Positions 1-7,916 are shown, counted from the stretch's first letter. The stretch: 29,419 bases of DNA from Alysiella sp. (GCF_030525755.1 NZ_JAUNEC010000021.1:1-29419); one strand, 5' to 3'. Made by a program: numbers and translations. The notes: generated by a model from the sequence alone, not told the origin.

Positions 1-96
1 AAAGCGTGGGCGAATATTCAAAAACATCTGCGAAAAGTGCTGCCTGAAATGGGCAGTTTTATGGATGTATTAGTGAGTGGCTTTTATTTTAATTAA
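1..96 (+). CDS. C-terminal end of an unidentified protein (5' partial)
   Basis: Frame 1 is open from the first base and ends at TAA (94-96), giving 31 residues that finish with MDVLVSGFYFN. The gene begins outside the window. The stretch contains the DUS core GCTGCCTGAA at about 40-49, which is common inside genes of this organism. I do not recognise the family from this tail. It lies just upstream of, and on the same strand as, a formyltransferase remnant. That is the only contextual hint, and it is not enough to assign a role. Confidence 0.5.
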   Translation, partial: KAWANIQKHLRKVLPEMGSFMDVLVSGFYFN

Positions 97-109
97 CTAT
101 ATTTATTAG

Positions 110-471
110 CCAAGCGCACCACAAAACGGTAAGACTGGGAGCAGTTGGCTACCCCCATCATTGTTGCCAAGACATCGTGGATGTGATGCGGTGCGCTGGG
201 CGGTTCACATGAGCGAGAAAATCACAGGTGCTACGCTGTATTATAGTAAATGGACGATAGCGCAGATACAGGGGCAATTTTGTTGCAAGATTGGTGTCAT
301 ATCCAACCTGATGATACAGCACAAACCTTGTGGCAACGTGAACTTGCACCGTTGGGTTTGCGGTTATTTCAGCAGTATTTGCGCGATTGGCAAAGCATTC
401 AGCCCAAAGTACAAGATGAAACATTGGCAATATTTGAACCTGCGTTTACTTTGAAAAAGTTGTTGGGTTAG
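110..471 (+). pseudogene. Formyltransferase-like remnant, frameshifted and 5'-truncated
   Basis: Two overlapping frames together read like the middle and end of a formyltransferase-type catalytic domain (methionyl-tRNA or sugar-nucleotide formyltransferase family). The first, about 152-245, gives PPSLLPRHRG, then AVRWAVH and EKITGATLYY. This matches the family pattern HPSLLPRHRG...W....G...TGATLY. The second, from 250, continues with MDDSADTGAILLQ and QPDDTAQTLWQ and ends KKLLG at TAG 469-471, matching the family D..DTG.I......I..DDTA..L. The join near 243-250 needs a one-base frame change. There is no start codon: a stop lies at 107-109, and the N-terminal half including the usual formyl-donor motif is absent. 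The gene is therefore broken in at least two ways. The exact substrate family cannot be told from what remains. Confidence 0.65.
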
Positions 472-483
472 ATTGGATCAATC

Positions 484-533
484 AAAAAAACAGCAAAAAC
501 GGCGGCAATGTCGCTTTTGCTGTTTTGTTTTTG
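484..533 (+). terminator. Rho-independent terminator
   Basis: AACAGCAAAAACG and CGCTTTTGCTGTT form a near-perfect stem around a short loop, and a T-rich tail follows (TTTTGTTTTT). It sits just after the formyltransferase remnant and probably once ended that transcript. The A-rich left flank would also let it work in the opposite direction, towards leftward transcripts from nagZ. Confidence 0.7.
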
Positions 534-635
534 CAAAGCTGCTTCACAGAGTGAAAGAATTTTAGGGGGTATCTTGGTTAGGTCGACTGGGTTTTCGCGC
601 GTGGGATCACATAATTACACGCTTTTTTGACTTGA

Positions 636-1721
636 TTAAAACGCCTCGCCCACTTTCACACCATTTTGCACATCTTTGGGCGTGGACAAACACATACACA
701 AGGCTTGCGCTGCCTGAAATTCGGGCGTTTGCATGATTTTTTCGGCGGCTTCGGGCGAAATCACGCAAACCATATTTTGCCAACGTTTTGCCAAATTTTC
801 GTTTACTGGGTATTTGAAATCATGGCGTAATTCATCCACTAAATCGGGGCGATTGCATACCAACACGATGTCGCAACCTGCTTCCAGTGCGGCGGCGGCG
901 CGTTCACGAATGCCACCTACGCTGCCTGCGCCTTCCATCGTTAAATCATCGGAAAAAATCACGCCGTCAAATTGTAATTCATCACGCAAAATCTGTTTGA
1001 GCCAAATGCTTGAAAAACCAGCCGTTTTATCATCAACTTGTGTGTAAACAATGTGAGCAGGCATAACCGCGGCCATGCCTTGTTTTGCCAAAGCCGCAAA
1101 TGGCAGTATATCTTCTTGTTTTAATTCAGATAATGAACGATTGTCCGCAGGCAAAACCAAATGACTGTCGCCCGATACAAAGCCGTGTCCAGGAAAATGT
1201 TTGCCGCACGATTTCATGCCGCCGCGATTCAAACCACGCTGCAGCGCTAAAGCCAGCGCAATCACGGTTTCAGGCTGCCTGTGAAAACTGCGGTTGCCAA
1301 TCACGGCGCATTGCCTCCAATCTAAATCCAGTACGGGCGCAAACGACAAATCCACACCACAGGCTGCCAATTCGGTTGCCAGTACCCAACCGACTTGTTC
1401 AGCAACGGATTGGGCGAGTTCTGCGCCATCTGTGTCCCACATTTCTCCCAAAACGCGCATGGCAGGAAGCCGTGTGAAGCCATTGATGAAACGTTGGACG
1501 CGTCCACCTTCGTGGTCTACGGCGATGATGAGTTCAGGGTTTCTTAGTAATTTGATTTCTTGGCATAATTTTTTCAGTTGTGCCACATTTTCAAAATTGC
1601 GGCGAAACAAAATCACACCGCCAATGTTCGGGTCAAGTAAGCGTTGTTTGTCGGCTTCGGACAAGGTGCAAGCGACCACATCTGCCATGATTGCGCCGCG
1701 TGGTAAGTATTTGGGATACAT
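636..1721 (-). CDS. nagZ: Beta-N-acetylhexosaminidase NagZ
   Basis: Cytoplasmic glycoside hydrolase family 3 enzyme. It removes N-acetylglucosamine from GlcNAc-anhydroMurNAc peptides during peptidoglycan recycling. The product from this start is 361 residues, the usual neisserial NagZ length. Family landmarks are VDHEGGR (about 68-74), the loop KHFPGHG (174-180) followed by the D and H of GDSH that act in acid/base catalysis, and SDDLTMEG (about 257-264) carrying the nucleophilic Asp. The frame is open further upstream to 1967, but that extension is AT-rich and does not resemble the family. The Met at 1721 is preceded by AAGGA and starts with MYPKYLPRG, like other NagZ proteins. There is no signal peptide, as expected. 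It is divergent from lon. Confidence 0.95.
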   Translation of the reverse strand: MYPKYLPRGAIMADVVACTLSEADKQRLLDPNIGGVILFRRNFENVAQLKKLCQEIKLLRNPELIIAVDHEGGRVQRFINGFTRLPAMRVLGEMWDTDGAELAQSVAEQVGWVLATELAACGVDLSFAPVLDLDWRQCAVIGNRSFHRQPETVIALALALQRGLNRGGMKSCGKHFPGHGFVSGDSHLVLPADNRSLSELKQEDILPFAALAKQGMAAVMPAHIVYTQVDDKTAGFSSIWLKQILRDELQFDGVIFSDDLTMEGAGSVGGIRERAAAALEAGCDIVLVCNRPDLVDELRHDFKYPVNENLAKRWQNMVCVISPEAAEKIMQTPEFQAAQALCMCLSTPKDVQNGVKVGEAF

Positions 1722-2054
1722 GGTTTTCCTTATGGAATGGCACACGCTCAATGCCTTATAACCATCAAGCATTTCAACAATGTGCGGCGTGAAAATAAAA
1801 AGAGCATATTCCAGAATATTATTTATAATGACATTTGTACATTTTTTCAGGTAGCCATAATATTTATGAAATTTAGAATGCTGCCTGAAAATGTCAATAA
1901 TTATAATCAAATTGAATGTCATTGGGTTACAATATTGGCTGAAAAATGGATTGTTTTGATAATTCAATTTACTTTCAAGCTATGCCACTTGAAATTATCT
2001 AACTTTCCCCCCATTTGTAAGCTACTTAAAATTTGATAGACCGAAAGAAACATC
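1722..2054. other. Intergenic region between divergent nagZ and lon
   Basis: About 333 bases, strongly AT-rich. It contains a DUS core near 1880 (GCTGCCTGAA) and, at its right end, the heat-shock-type promoter of lon. No convincing gene is visible. The open frames here are low-complexity and lack family resemblance. Confidence 0.6.
1988..2014 (+). promoter_or_regulatory. Sigma-32 (RpoH) heat-shock promoter of lon
   Basis: CTTGAAA at 1988-1994 and CCCCAT at 2009-2014 (followed by TT) match the RpoH consensus CTTGAA / CCCCATnT. The spacer is 15 bases from the end of CTTGAA. The predicted transcript start is near 2021, leaving an untranslated leader of about 33 bases before the lon ATG at 2055. 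lon is a classical RpoH target, so site and gene agree. Confidence 0.85.
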
Positions 2055-4502
2055 ATGGCAAGAAAAAAATCCAAGAATCAGTCTAATACAACGCTGCCTA
2101 CTTTGCCTTTACGCGATATGGTTGTTTATCCACATATGGTTTTACCTTTGTTTGTTGGACGACAAAAATCAGTTTATGCACTAAATCAAGCACTTGAAAA
2201 TGATGGTGCTGTTTTTCTTTTGGCGCAACAAAATGGTAATGATGAAGAACCTGATGTAAATAAGTTACACGAAATAGGAACTATTGCTCGCATCTTGCAG
2301 GTTTTAAAATTGCCTGATGGTACAGTTAAAGTTTTGGTGGAAGGTATTCAACGTGCTCGGGCTTTATCTGTATCCGACAATGGTAATTATTTTGAAAGCA
2401 TAACAGAAACTTTAGAAGATGTTTCAGGCAGTCATGCCAATATTGATGCACTGCGCCGTACGTTGTTGTCTCAATTTGACCAATATGCCAAAACCAACAA
2501 AAAAATCCCTCATGAAGTTTTGCAAGGTATTCATGAAATTGATGAAAATGGTCGTTTGTCAGATAGCATTGCCGCTCATTTGCCATTGAAATTGGCGCAA
2601 CGGCAAACCATATTGGATTTAACTGATATCAATGAGCGCATGGAATATTTGCTCGCCCAAATTGAAAGCGAATTGGAAATTGCCCAGCTTGAAAAACGCA
2701 TTCGCGGCAAAGTCAAACGCCAAATGGAAAAAAATCAACGCGATTACTATTTGAATGAACAAATCAAAGTCATTCAAAAAGAATTGGGCGAAGAAGACGA
2801 AAAAGGCGAAATCCTGCGTTTGGAGCAAGAAATCAAAAATGCAGGCATGAGCAAAGAAGGCGAAGAAAAAGCCCTGTCTGAATTGCGTAAACTCAAATTG
2901 ATGCCGCCCATGTCGTCCGAAGCCACCGTGGTTCGCAATTACATTGAAACGCTGATTGAGTTGCCTTGGAAGAAAAAAACACGCATTTCCAAAGATTTAA
3001 CCAAAGCCGATTTGGTGCTGAACGAAGACCACTACGGCTTGGAAAAAGTCAAAGAGCGCATTTTGGAATATTTAGCCGTGCAAAAACGCACCGATAAACT
3101 CAAAAGCCCGATTTTGTGTCTCGTAGGCCCCCCAGGTGTGGGCAAAACTTCCTTGGGCGAATCCATCGCCAAAGCCACAGGACGCAAATACATTCGCATG
3201 GCTTTGGGTGGCGTGAAAGACGAAAGTGAAATTCGCGGACATCGCCGCACCTACATCGGTTCCATGCCAGGTAAAATCATGCAGAATATGGTTAAGGCTG
3301 GCGTGAAAAATCCGCTTTTCTTGTTGGACGAGATTGATAAATTGGGCAACGATTTCCGTGGCGACCCTGCTGCTGCCTTGTTGGAAGTGCTTGACCCTGA
3401 ACAAAATACCGCTTTTGCCGACCATTTTGTTGAAGTGGATTTTGATTTGAGCGAAGTGATGTTTATTGCGACTTCCAACAGTTTCAATATTCCACCTGCG
3501 CTGCTTGACCGCATGGAGATTATCCGCCTGTCGGGTTACACGGAAGATGAGAAAATCAACATCGCCATGCAATATTTGGTGCCCAAACAAATGCAACGCA
3601 ATGGCGTAAAAGAAGGCGAATTGACCATTGATGAATCTGCCGTGCGCGATATTGTGCGCTACTACACGCGCGAAGCGGGTGTGCGTTCGCTTGACCGTGA
3701 AATCGCCAAAATTTGCCGCAAAGCCGTGATTCAAAATGAGCTTTCAGGCAGCCCCAAAACCACGAAATCACGCAAAAAATCGCCAACTTTGCACGTTGAT
3801 GAGCAAAATTTGGGCGAATTTTTGGGCGTACGCCGTTTTGATTATGGCGTAACGGCTGGCGAAAACCGTGTGGGTCAAGTAACAGGCTTGGCATGGACGG
3901 AAGTGGGCGGCGAATTGCTGACGATTGAAGCAGTTGCACTCAAAGGCAAGGGCAATATTGTCCGCACAGGCAAATTGGGTGATGTGATGCAGGAATCCAT
4001 TACGGCGGCTTGGTCGGTGGTGCGTTCACGCGCGGAAAGTTTGGGCATTGCACCCGATTTTTACGAGAAAAACGACATGCACGTTCACGTTCCCGAAGGC
4101 GCAACGCCAAAAGATGGCCCAAGCGCGGGCATTGCCATGACTTTGGCTATGGTGTCGGCTTTGACGGGCATTCCTGTTCGCGCTGATGTGGCGATGACGG
4201 GCGAAATCACTTTGCGTGGCGAAGTGTTGCCGATTGGCGGTTTGAAAGAAAAACTGTTGGCGGCATTGCGCGGTGGCATCAAACACGTTTTAATCCCCAA
4301 AGACAATGTGAAAGATTTGGAGGAAATTCCGCAAAACGTGAAAGATGGCTTGACCATTCACGCGGTGCAATGGATTGATGAGGTGTTCGCACACGGTTTG
4401 CAGTATCAGCCACAGCCGTATTCCGCAGTGGAAATGCTGCCTGAAAATCCAACACAAACCGTTACTAAAACAAAATCAAGAAGACAAACAGCCAAACATT
4501 AA
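2055..4502 (+). CDS. lon: ATP-dependent protease Lon
   Basis: Cytoplasmic AAA+ serine protease that degrades misfolded and regulatory proteins. It is 815 residues, normal for LonA. The N-terminal substrate-binding domain spans about residues 14-205 and is followed by a charged helical linker rich in Glu and Lys. The AAA+ module has Walker A GPPGVGKT at about 358-365 and Walker B LFLLDEID near 421-428. The C-terminal protease domain holds the catalytic Ser690 in KDGPSAGIAM and the catalytic Lys, most likely K733 in GGLKEKLL (43 residues later, as in E. coli). The Lys/Arg-rich tail is not conserved. Expression is probably heat-inducible from the promoter at 1988-2014. DUS cores occur inside the gene near 3744 and 4434. 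The HU gene follows, as in many proteobacteria. Confidence 0.97.
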   Translation: MARKKSKNQSNTTLPTLPLRDMVVYPHMVLPLFVGRQKSVYALNQALENDGAVFLLAQQNGNDEEPDVNKLHEIGTIARILQVLKLPDGTVKVLVEGIQRARALSVSDNGNYFESITETLEDVSGSHANIDALRRTLLSQFDQYAKTNKKIPHEVLQGIHEIDENGRLSDSIAAHLPLKLAQRQTILDLTDINERMEYLLAQIESELEIAQLEKRIRGKVKRQMEKNQRDYYLNEQIKVIQKELGEEDEKGEILRLEQEIKNAGMSKEGEEKALSELRKLKLMPPMSSEATVVRNYIETLIELPWKKKTRISKDLTKADLVLNEDHYGLEKVKERILEYLAVQKRTDKLKSPILCLVGPPGVGKTSLGESIAKATGRKYIRMALGGVKDESEIRGHRRTYIGSMPGKIMQNMVKAGVKNPLFLLDEIDKLGNDFRGDPAAALLEVLDPEQNTAFADHFVEVDFDLSEVMFIATSNSFNIPPALLDRMEIIRLSGYTEDEKINIAMQYLVPKQMQRNGVKEGELTIDESAVRDIVRYYTREAGVRSLDREIAKICRKAVIQNELSGSPKTTKSRKKSPTLHVDEQNLGEFLGVRRFDYGVTAGENRVGQVTGLAWTEVGGELLTIEAVALKGKGNIVRTGKLGDVMQESITAAWSVVRSRAESLGIAPDFYEKNDMHVHVPEGATPKDGPSAGIAMTLAMVSALTGIPVRADVAMTGEITLRGEVLPIGGLKEKLLAALRGGIKHVLIPKDNVKDLEEIPQNVKDGLTIHAVQWIDEVFAHGLQYQPQPYSAVEMLPENPTQTVTKTKSRRQTAKH

Positions 4503-4580
4503 GTTTGTGGAAAAAATGTTGCATAAATTAACGAGTGGTTTGTAATGCAGTAAAAATACAAGCTGCTTGTTGGTTTATGC

Positions 4581-4610
4581 TTGACACCGTTATTTGAGAA
4601 TTGATATAAA
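4581..4610 (+). promoter_or_regulatory. Sigma-70-type promoter of the HU gene
   Basis: A consensus -35 TTGACA at 4581-4586 and a -10 TATAAA at 4605-4610 are separated by 18 bases. The start would fall near 4617, about 60 bases before the HU ATG. This gives HU its own constitutive promoter, independent of lon. Confidence 0.7.
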
Positions 4611-4679
4611 TTCATTCGTATTTTAAAACGATGCAACATTTCGCAATTTTTACCCATCTCTAATATGAAAGGGACAAAC

Positions 4680-5000
4680 ATGAATAAGTCTGAATTGATT
4701 GATGCGATTGCTGAAAAATCAGGTTTGAGTAAAACTGATTCAGGTAAAGCATTAGATGCCTTTACTGCTGTGGTTAAAGAAACCTTGCAAAATGGTGGAG
4801 ACATCACTTTGGTTGGTTTTGGTTCATTTGTTGTTGGCGAACGTGCAGAACGTCAAGGTTTGAATCCACGCACCAAAGAAGCCATTACCATTCCAGCTGC
4901 AAAAGTACCTAAATTTAAACCTGGTAAGGCATTGAAAGATGCATTGTTGCCTGTTGAAAAACCTGCTACAAAAGCAGTTGCCAAAAAAGGCAAAAAATAA
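4680..5000 (+). CDS. hup: Histone-like DNA-binding protein HU
   Basis: Nucleoid-associated protein that bends DNA as a dimer. It is 106 residues from the ATG at 4680, which is preceded by AAAGGGA at 4668-4674. A start five codons upstream at 4665 would overlap that ribosome-binding site and is unlikely. The N-terminal helices begin MNKSELIDAIAEKSGLS. The saddle motif GFGSF is present. The DNA-binding arm tip reads GLNPRTKE, with the intercalating Pro. The protein is about 16 residues longer than classical 90-residue HU because of a C-terminal Lys/Ala/Pro tail (ending AVAKKGKK), which should add non-specific DNA affinity. A perfect terminator follows, so it is probably monocistronic. Confidence 0.95.
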   Translation: MNKSELIDAIAEKSGLSKTDSGKALDAFTAVVKETLQNGGDITLVGFGSFVVGERAERQGLNPRTKEAITIPAAKVPKFKPGKALKDALLPVEKPATKAVAKKGKK

Positions 5001-5007
5001 TTGTTTT

Positions 5008-5046
5008 GAAAAAAGAAACGAACCCATGGGGTTCGTTTCTTTTTTC
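5008..5046 (+). terminator. Perfect 18-bp terminator hairpin after HU
   Basis: Left arm 5008-5025 and right arm 5029-5046 are exact reverse complements, with a three-base loop (ATG). The A-run at the stem base on one side and the T-run on the other make it a bidirectional Rho-independent terminator. It serves the HU gene and blocks leftward transcription from the recX side. Confidence 0.9.
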
Positions 5047-5125
5047 AAATGTCTCAAATATTGTTTTTCAGGCAGCTCAAAATATGGTTGATTATGGGTG
5101 TGTAAGTTCATTTTAAACGATTATT

Positions 5126-5245
5126 GGGAGATATTGACAATTCGTTTCGTGGTTGTTTTAGCTACGCAAGTTCGCTTCGCTTTCCCTTAAATTTGGTAAT
5201 TTTGCCTGAGAAACTAACTCCGCACCCAAATTGTCAATATCCACT
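5126..5245. repeat. Inverted-repeat-bounded element, MITE-like
   Basis: Perfect 13-bp inverted arms GATATTGACAATT (5130-5142) and AATTGTCAATATC (5229-5241) enclose about 86 bases of non-coding DNA, including GCAAGTTCGCTTCGC. It sits between the HU terminator and the end of recX and contains no reading frame. The shape fits a small non-autonomous element or an intergenic palindromic repeat. I cannot tell from one copy whether it is repeated in the genome. Confidence 0.5.
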
Positions 5246-5255
5246 AACCCAAATT

Positions 5256-5702
5256 TTACACATCGTCCCAATCCATTTTTAATACTTTTTGTACAGTATC
5301 CATGTTGAAACCGCGATAGAGTAAAAAACGAATTTGCTTTTGTTTTTCTTGCAAATCCTGTGCGGGCTGCCTGAATTTTTTGTGTAAAACTTTACGGGCA
5401 TTGGCAATTTCTTGTTCGGTATCGGGCATGAATTGTGCGGCAGTTTGGCGGTCTACGCCTTTGGCGAGTAATTCTTGTTGCAAACGCAATTTACCGTGTT
5501 TTGGGCTTTTGCTGTTGATGAAGGTTTCGGCGAAACGTTCATCGGATTGCCATTTTTGCTCATGCAATTCGTTTAAGACACGGTCAATTTCATCTTCGGT
5601 TTCTGCGTAAGGTGCGAGTTTGCGTTTGAGTTCCCAACGGCTGTATTCACGGCGCGACAGTAAATCTACTGCACGAACTTTCAAGGATTTTTCAAATTTC
5701 AT
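5256..5702 (-). CDS. recX: Regulatory protein RecX
   Basis: Small cytoplasmic protein that modulates RecA filament growth and ATPase activity. The product has 148 residues, the usual RecX size. It is made of tandem three-helix repeats with the typical N-terminal pattern RAVDLLSRREYSRWELKRKL, then a middle repeat DEIDRVLNELHEQKWQSDERF. The C-terminal segment KQIRFLLYRGFNMDTVQKVL is the most conserved part of the family. It lies 27 bases downstream of gph on the same strand and probably shares its transcript. recA is not adjacent here, as in other Neisseriaceae. Confidence 0.92.
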   Translation of the reverse strand: MKFEKSLKVRAVDLLSRREYSRWELKRKLAPYAETEDEIDRVLNELHEQKWQSDERFAETFINSKSPKHGKLRLQQELLAKGVDRQTAAQFMPDTEQEIANARKVLHKKFRQPAQDLQEKQKQIRFLLYRGFNMDTVQKVLKMDWDDV

Positions 5703-5709
5703 GGGATTA

Positions 5710-5721
5710 AGGCTGCCTGAA
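5710..5721 (+). repeat. DNA uptake sequence, Simonsiella-type dialect
   Basis: Complete 12-mer AGGCTGCCTGAA between recX and gph, continuing into AAAT. Serves natural transformation rather than the flanking genes. The neisserial dialect with CTGCC in place of CCGTC is the main clue to the organism. Confidence 0.85.
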
Positions 5722-5729
5722 AATAGGGG

Positions 5730-6446
5730 TTATGCTTCATCTTGTTTGGTTTGTACACGCTGTGCATGCAAATGTTCGTAGATTTCAGGCAGCTTCCCAA
5801 TCAGCCAGTCGGGGCGTGTGGTTGGGTTTTGGGATAGGGTAATCATGTCGCCGTAACCAAAAGTAACGCCAACACTGGGGCAAGCGGCGGCTTTGGCTGC
5901 CAAAATGTCGTTTTCTGAATCACCTACCATTAACATATTTTGGGTTGATACGCCCAATACTTCGGCAGCATAGCGTAAAGGTTCGGGGTGGGGCTTGCGT
6001 TCAGGCAGTGTGTCACCACCAACAATCAAACTGAAATAATGGTCTAAATTCAAATCTTTTAAAAGCTTAACCGCCAATATTTCACTTTTATTGGTAATCA
6101 CCGCCAAAGGAATGCCCAAGGTTTTTAGTAATTGTAAACCTGCTTCGGTTTCGGGATAGGGACGTGTGGCATTAGCAATATTGGCAGCATAATGGCGGGC
6201 AAAAATAGGAAACGCCAGTTCCCATAAAGTGGTATCTGCTTGACCGTGCCGATTGGAAGTTAAAGTACGATGCACCAATACACCGATGCCATCGCCAACA
6301 TAACTTTGTACGGTTTTGAGTGGTAACTCACTCATGCCCATTTCTATGCGCATGGCGTTGGCAGAAGCGGCTAAATCGGGAATGGAGTCCACCAGTGTAC
6401 CGTCTAAATCAAAGGCAATAGCTTGAACGTGCTGTATGTTTATCAT
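5730..6446 (-). CDS. gph: Phosphoglycolate phosphatase (HAD superfamily)
   Basis: HAD hydrolase of 238 residues. It most likely dephosphorylates 2-phosphoglycolate, which arises from repair of 3'-phosphoglycolate DNA ends. Motif I FDLDGTLVDS lies at residues 12-21, with nucleophile D13 and acid/base D15. Motif II VITNK has the Thr. The motif III Lys is in GGDTLPERKPHPEPL. Motif IV GDSENDILAAKAA supplies the metal-binding acids. The helical cap between motifs I and II is of the Gph type. The start at 6446 has AGGATA eight bases upstream. It lies between zapE and recX on one strand. Other HAD phosphatases look similar, so the substrate is inferred from the close match to the Gph pattern. Confidence 0.9.
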   Translation of the reverse strand: MINIQHVQAIAFDLDGTLVDSIPDLAASANAMRIEMGMSELPLKTVQSYVGDGIGVLVHRTLTSNRHGQADTTLWELAFPIFARHYAANIANATRPYPETEAGLQLLKTLGIPLAVITNKSEILAVKLLKDLNLDHYFSLIVGGDTLPERKPHPEPLRYAAEVLGVSTQNMLMVGDSENDILAAKAAACPSVGVTFGYGDMITLSQNPTTRPDWLIGKLPEIYEHLHAQRVQTKQDEA

Positions 6447-6491
6447 AGCTTATCCTGTGTTGGTAAATGGTTTGGGCTTGGCTGAACTTTG

Positions 6492-6508
6492 TTTCAGGCA
6501 GCCTGAAA
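6492..6508. repeat. Palindromic DNA uptake sequence pair
   Basis: TTTCAGGCAGCCTGAAA contains overlapping DUS words on both strands. It sits just past the stop codon of zapE and may also form a small 7-bp stem acting as a weak terminator between zapE and gph. Confidence 0.75.
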
Positions 6509-7669
6509 TTATTTCAATTTCAAATGAGGCAAGGTTAAATAATCTTCTGATTGCATTTCCACCAAACGGCTTACGGTACGTACAAATTCGTGGGCAAAAT
6601 CGCCTTCGGTATAGAGTTTGTCCATCGGCACTTGTGCGGTTAAACACAGTTTTACGCGATAATCGTAGAAAACGTCTGCCAACAAAGTCAAACGCCGCGC
6701 TTCATTTTTTTCATTGGGCGACATTTTTTCCACGCCCGAAATCAAAACATGGGTGTAATGTTCTGCCAGCCACAAATAATCGGCTTGTGAGCGCGTACCA
6801 AAACATAAAGTGCGAAAATCAAACCAAATTACGCGATTGGTGCGTGCCTTGCATTTGAGTTCACGTTCGTGAATGATCATGTTTTCAGGCAGCTTTGTGT
6901 CGTTTCCTGCTAATTTATGGAACAAGACAGCCAGTTTGGCTTCATTGTCGGCATTATTGGGAACAAAAAACACATCAGCAGGTGTGAGCATACGCATGCG
7001 GTAGTCTTCGCCACCATCTACATTCAATACCGTAAGCCTTTGCTCAATCAGTTTAATGGTAGGCAGAAAGCTGCTGCGATTTTGTCCTTGTGGATAAAGT
7101 TCCGATGGGGCGTAATTGGACGTGGCAACCAAAACCACACCGTGTTCAAACAGGTTTTCCAATAAACGCCCTAAAATCATGGCATCGGCAATGTCGCTGA
7201 CATGAAACTCATCAAAACACAGCACTCGTGTTTCTTGAGCGATGTCGGTAGCAACGGCTTTTAAAGGGTCGGCTTCGCTGCGTTTATCGCGCATGCGTTT
7301 GTGGATTTCTGCCATAAAGGCATGAAAATGTACGCGGCGTTTGCGTGTGTAAGGCAAGCAGCCAAAAAAAGCATCCATCAAAAAACTTTTGCCACGTCCT
7401 ACACCACCATAAAAATACAAACCCGTTGGCACTTGTGGTGAACGCAAACTGCGTCCCAAAAAGCGGTTGCGTTTGCGTTTGAACATCATTAGTTCGTCCC
7501 ATAAGCGGTCTAAATGTTCAATTGCCCGAGCTTGGGCTGAATCTTTGATGAAAGCGGGTTGCTGCGATGCAGCTTGATACCACGTTTTGGGGCTGTGGTT
7601 GGCAAAAGGCGGGGGCGTAAATTTGGTTTCAGTGTTCATAAGATGATTTTTGATTGTGTTGTTGGTCAT
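6509..7669 (-). CDS. zapE: Cell division protein ZapE (AFG1-like ATPase)
   Basis: P-loop ATPase of the AFG1/ZapE family, associated with the division ring in proteobacteria. Landmarks are the Walker A GGVGRGKSFLMD, then the characteristic VHFHAFMAEIHKRM, the Walker B LCFDEFHVSDIADAMIL and the sensor-like VATSNYAPSELYP. Later come FLPTIKLIEQR and the conserved C-terminal LADVFYDYRVKL. Length is about 386 residues, normal for the family. The start is uncertain. ATG 7669 is used here, ATG 7639 (MNTETKF) is a plausible alternative, and neither has a strong ribosome-binding site. It heads the leftward zapE-gph-recX cluster. A candidate promoter with a perfect -10 lies at about 7700-7705. Confidence 0.93.
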   Translation of the reverse strand: MTNNTIKNHLMNTETKFTPPPFANHSPKTWYQAASQQPAFIKDSAQARAIEHLDRLWDELMMFKRKRNRFLGRSLRSPQVPTGLYFYGGVGRGKSFLMDAFFGCLPYTRKRRVHFHAFMAEIHKRMRDKRSEADPLKAVATDIAQETRVLCFDEFHVSDIADAMILGRLLENLFEHGVVLVATSNYAPSELYPQGQNRSSFLPTIKLIEQRLTVLNVDGGEDYRMRMLTPADVFFVPNNADNEAKLAVLFHKLAGNDTKLPENMIIHERELKCKARTNRVIWFDFRTLCFGTRSQADYLWLAEHYTHVLISGVEKMSPNEKNEARRLTLLADVFYDYRVKLCLTAQVPMDKLYTEGDFAHEFVRTVSRLVEMQSEDYLTLPHLKLK

Positions 7670-7699
7670 CACGAAATTCAGGTTGTCTGGATAATCAGG

Positions 7700-7705
7700 A
7701 TTATA
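7700..7705 (-). promoter_or_regulatory. Candidate -10 box of the zapE cluster
   Basis: On the minus strand this reads TATAAT, a perfect -10, about 30 bases before the first possible zapE start. The matching -35 window falls inside the palindromic DUS at 7719-7735 and is poor, so activity is uncertain. Confidence 0.4.
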
Positions 7706-7718
7706 GTGGATAAATGTG

Positions 7719-7735
7719 TTTCAGGCAGCCTGAAA
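7719..7735. repeat. Palindromic DNA uptake sequence pair
   Basis: TTTCAGGCAGCCTGAAA, identical to the copy at 6492-6508. The two flank zapE on both sides. Confidence 0.75.
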
Positions 7736-7757
7736 CCTTTGTGTAGTTGTTTCAAAT

Positions 7758-7858
7758 ACAATACAGTAAGGGAGGCGATGTAGGGGAAAACTTGTTGCAC
7801 CAAAATCATGTTGGATAAGCAAAATGATGCAACAAGTTACACCTTACGCCTGTATTGT
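7758..7858. repeat. Nested inverted repeat, about 100 bp, followed by a T-run
   Basis: Outer arms are ACAATACAGTAAGG (7758-7771) and CCTTACGCCTGTATTGT (7842-7858), which pair apart from a three-base bulge. Inner perfect 11-bp arms are AACTTGTTGCA (7789-7799) and TGCAACAAGTT (7828-7838). TTTTTT follows the right arm. It could be a large terminator, a structured RNA, a small palindromic element, or integrase-binding DNA at the element edge. The sequence does not decide between these. Confidence 0.55.
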
Positions 7859-7897
7859 TTTTTCTTTCTACGACTATATCAATAAAATTGGAAAAAG

Positions 7898-7916
7898 GGC
7901 GGATATAAAATCCGCC
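7898..7916. terminator. Short GC-rich hairpin, terminator-like for leftward transcription
   Basis: GGCGGAT and ATCCGCC pair perfectly around a five-base loop. On the minus strand the stem is followed by CTTTTTCC, the pattern of an intrinsic terminator. This would stop leftward transcription from reaching zapE. Confidence 0.45.

Noticed and set aside
1722..1967. N-terminal extension of nagZ
   Set aside because: AT-rich and without family resemblance; the Met at 1721 has a ribosome-binding site and the expected NagZ start.
3072..3734. Minus-strand frame of 220 codons within lon
   Set aside because: Entirely antisense to conserved Lon catalytic sequence.
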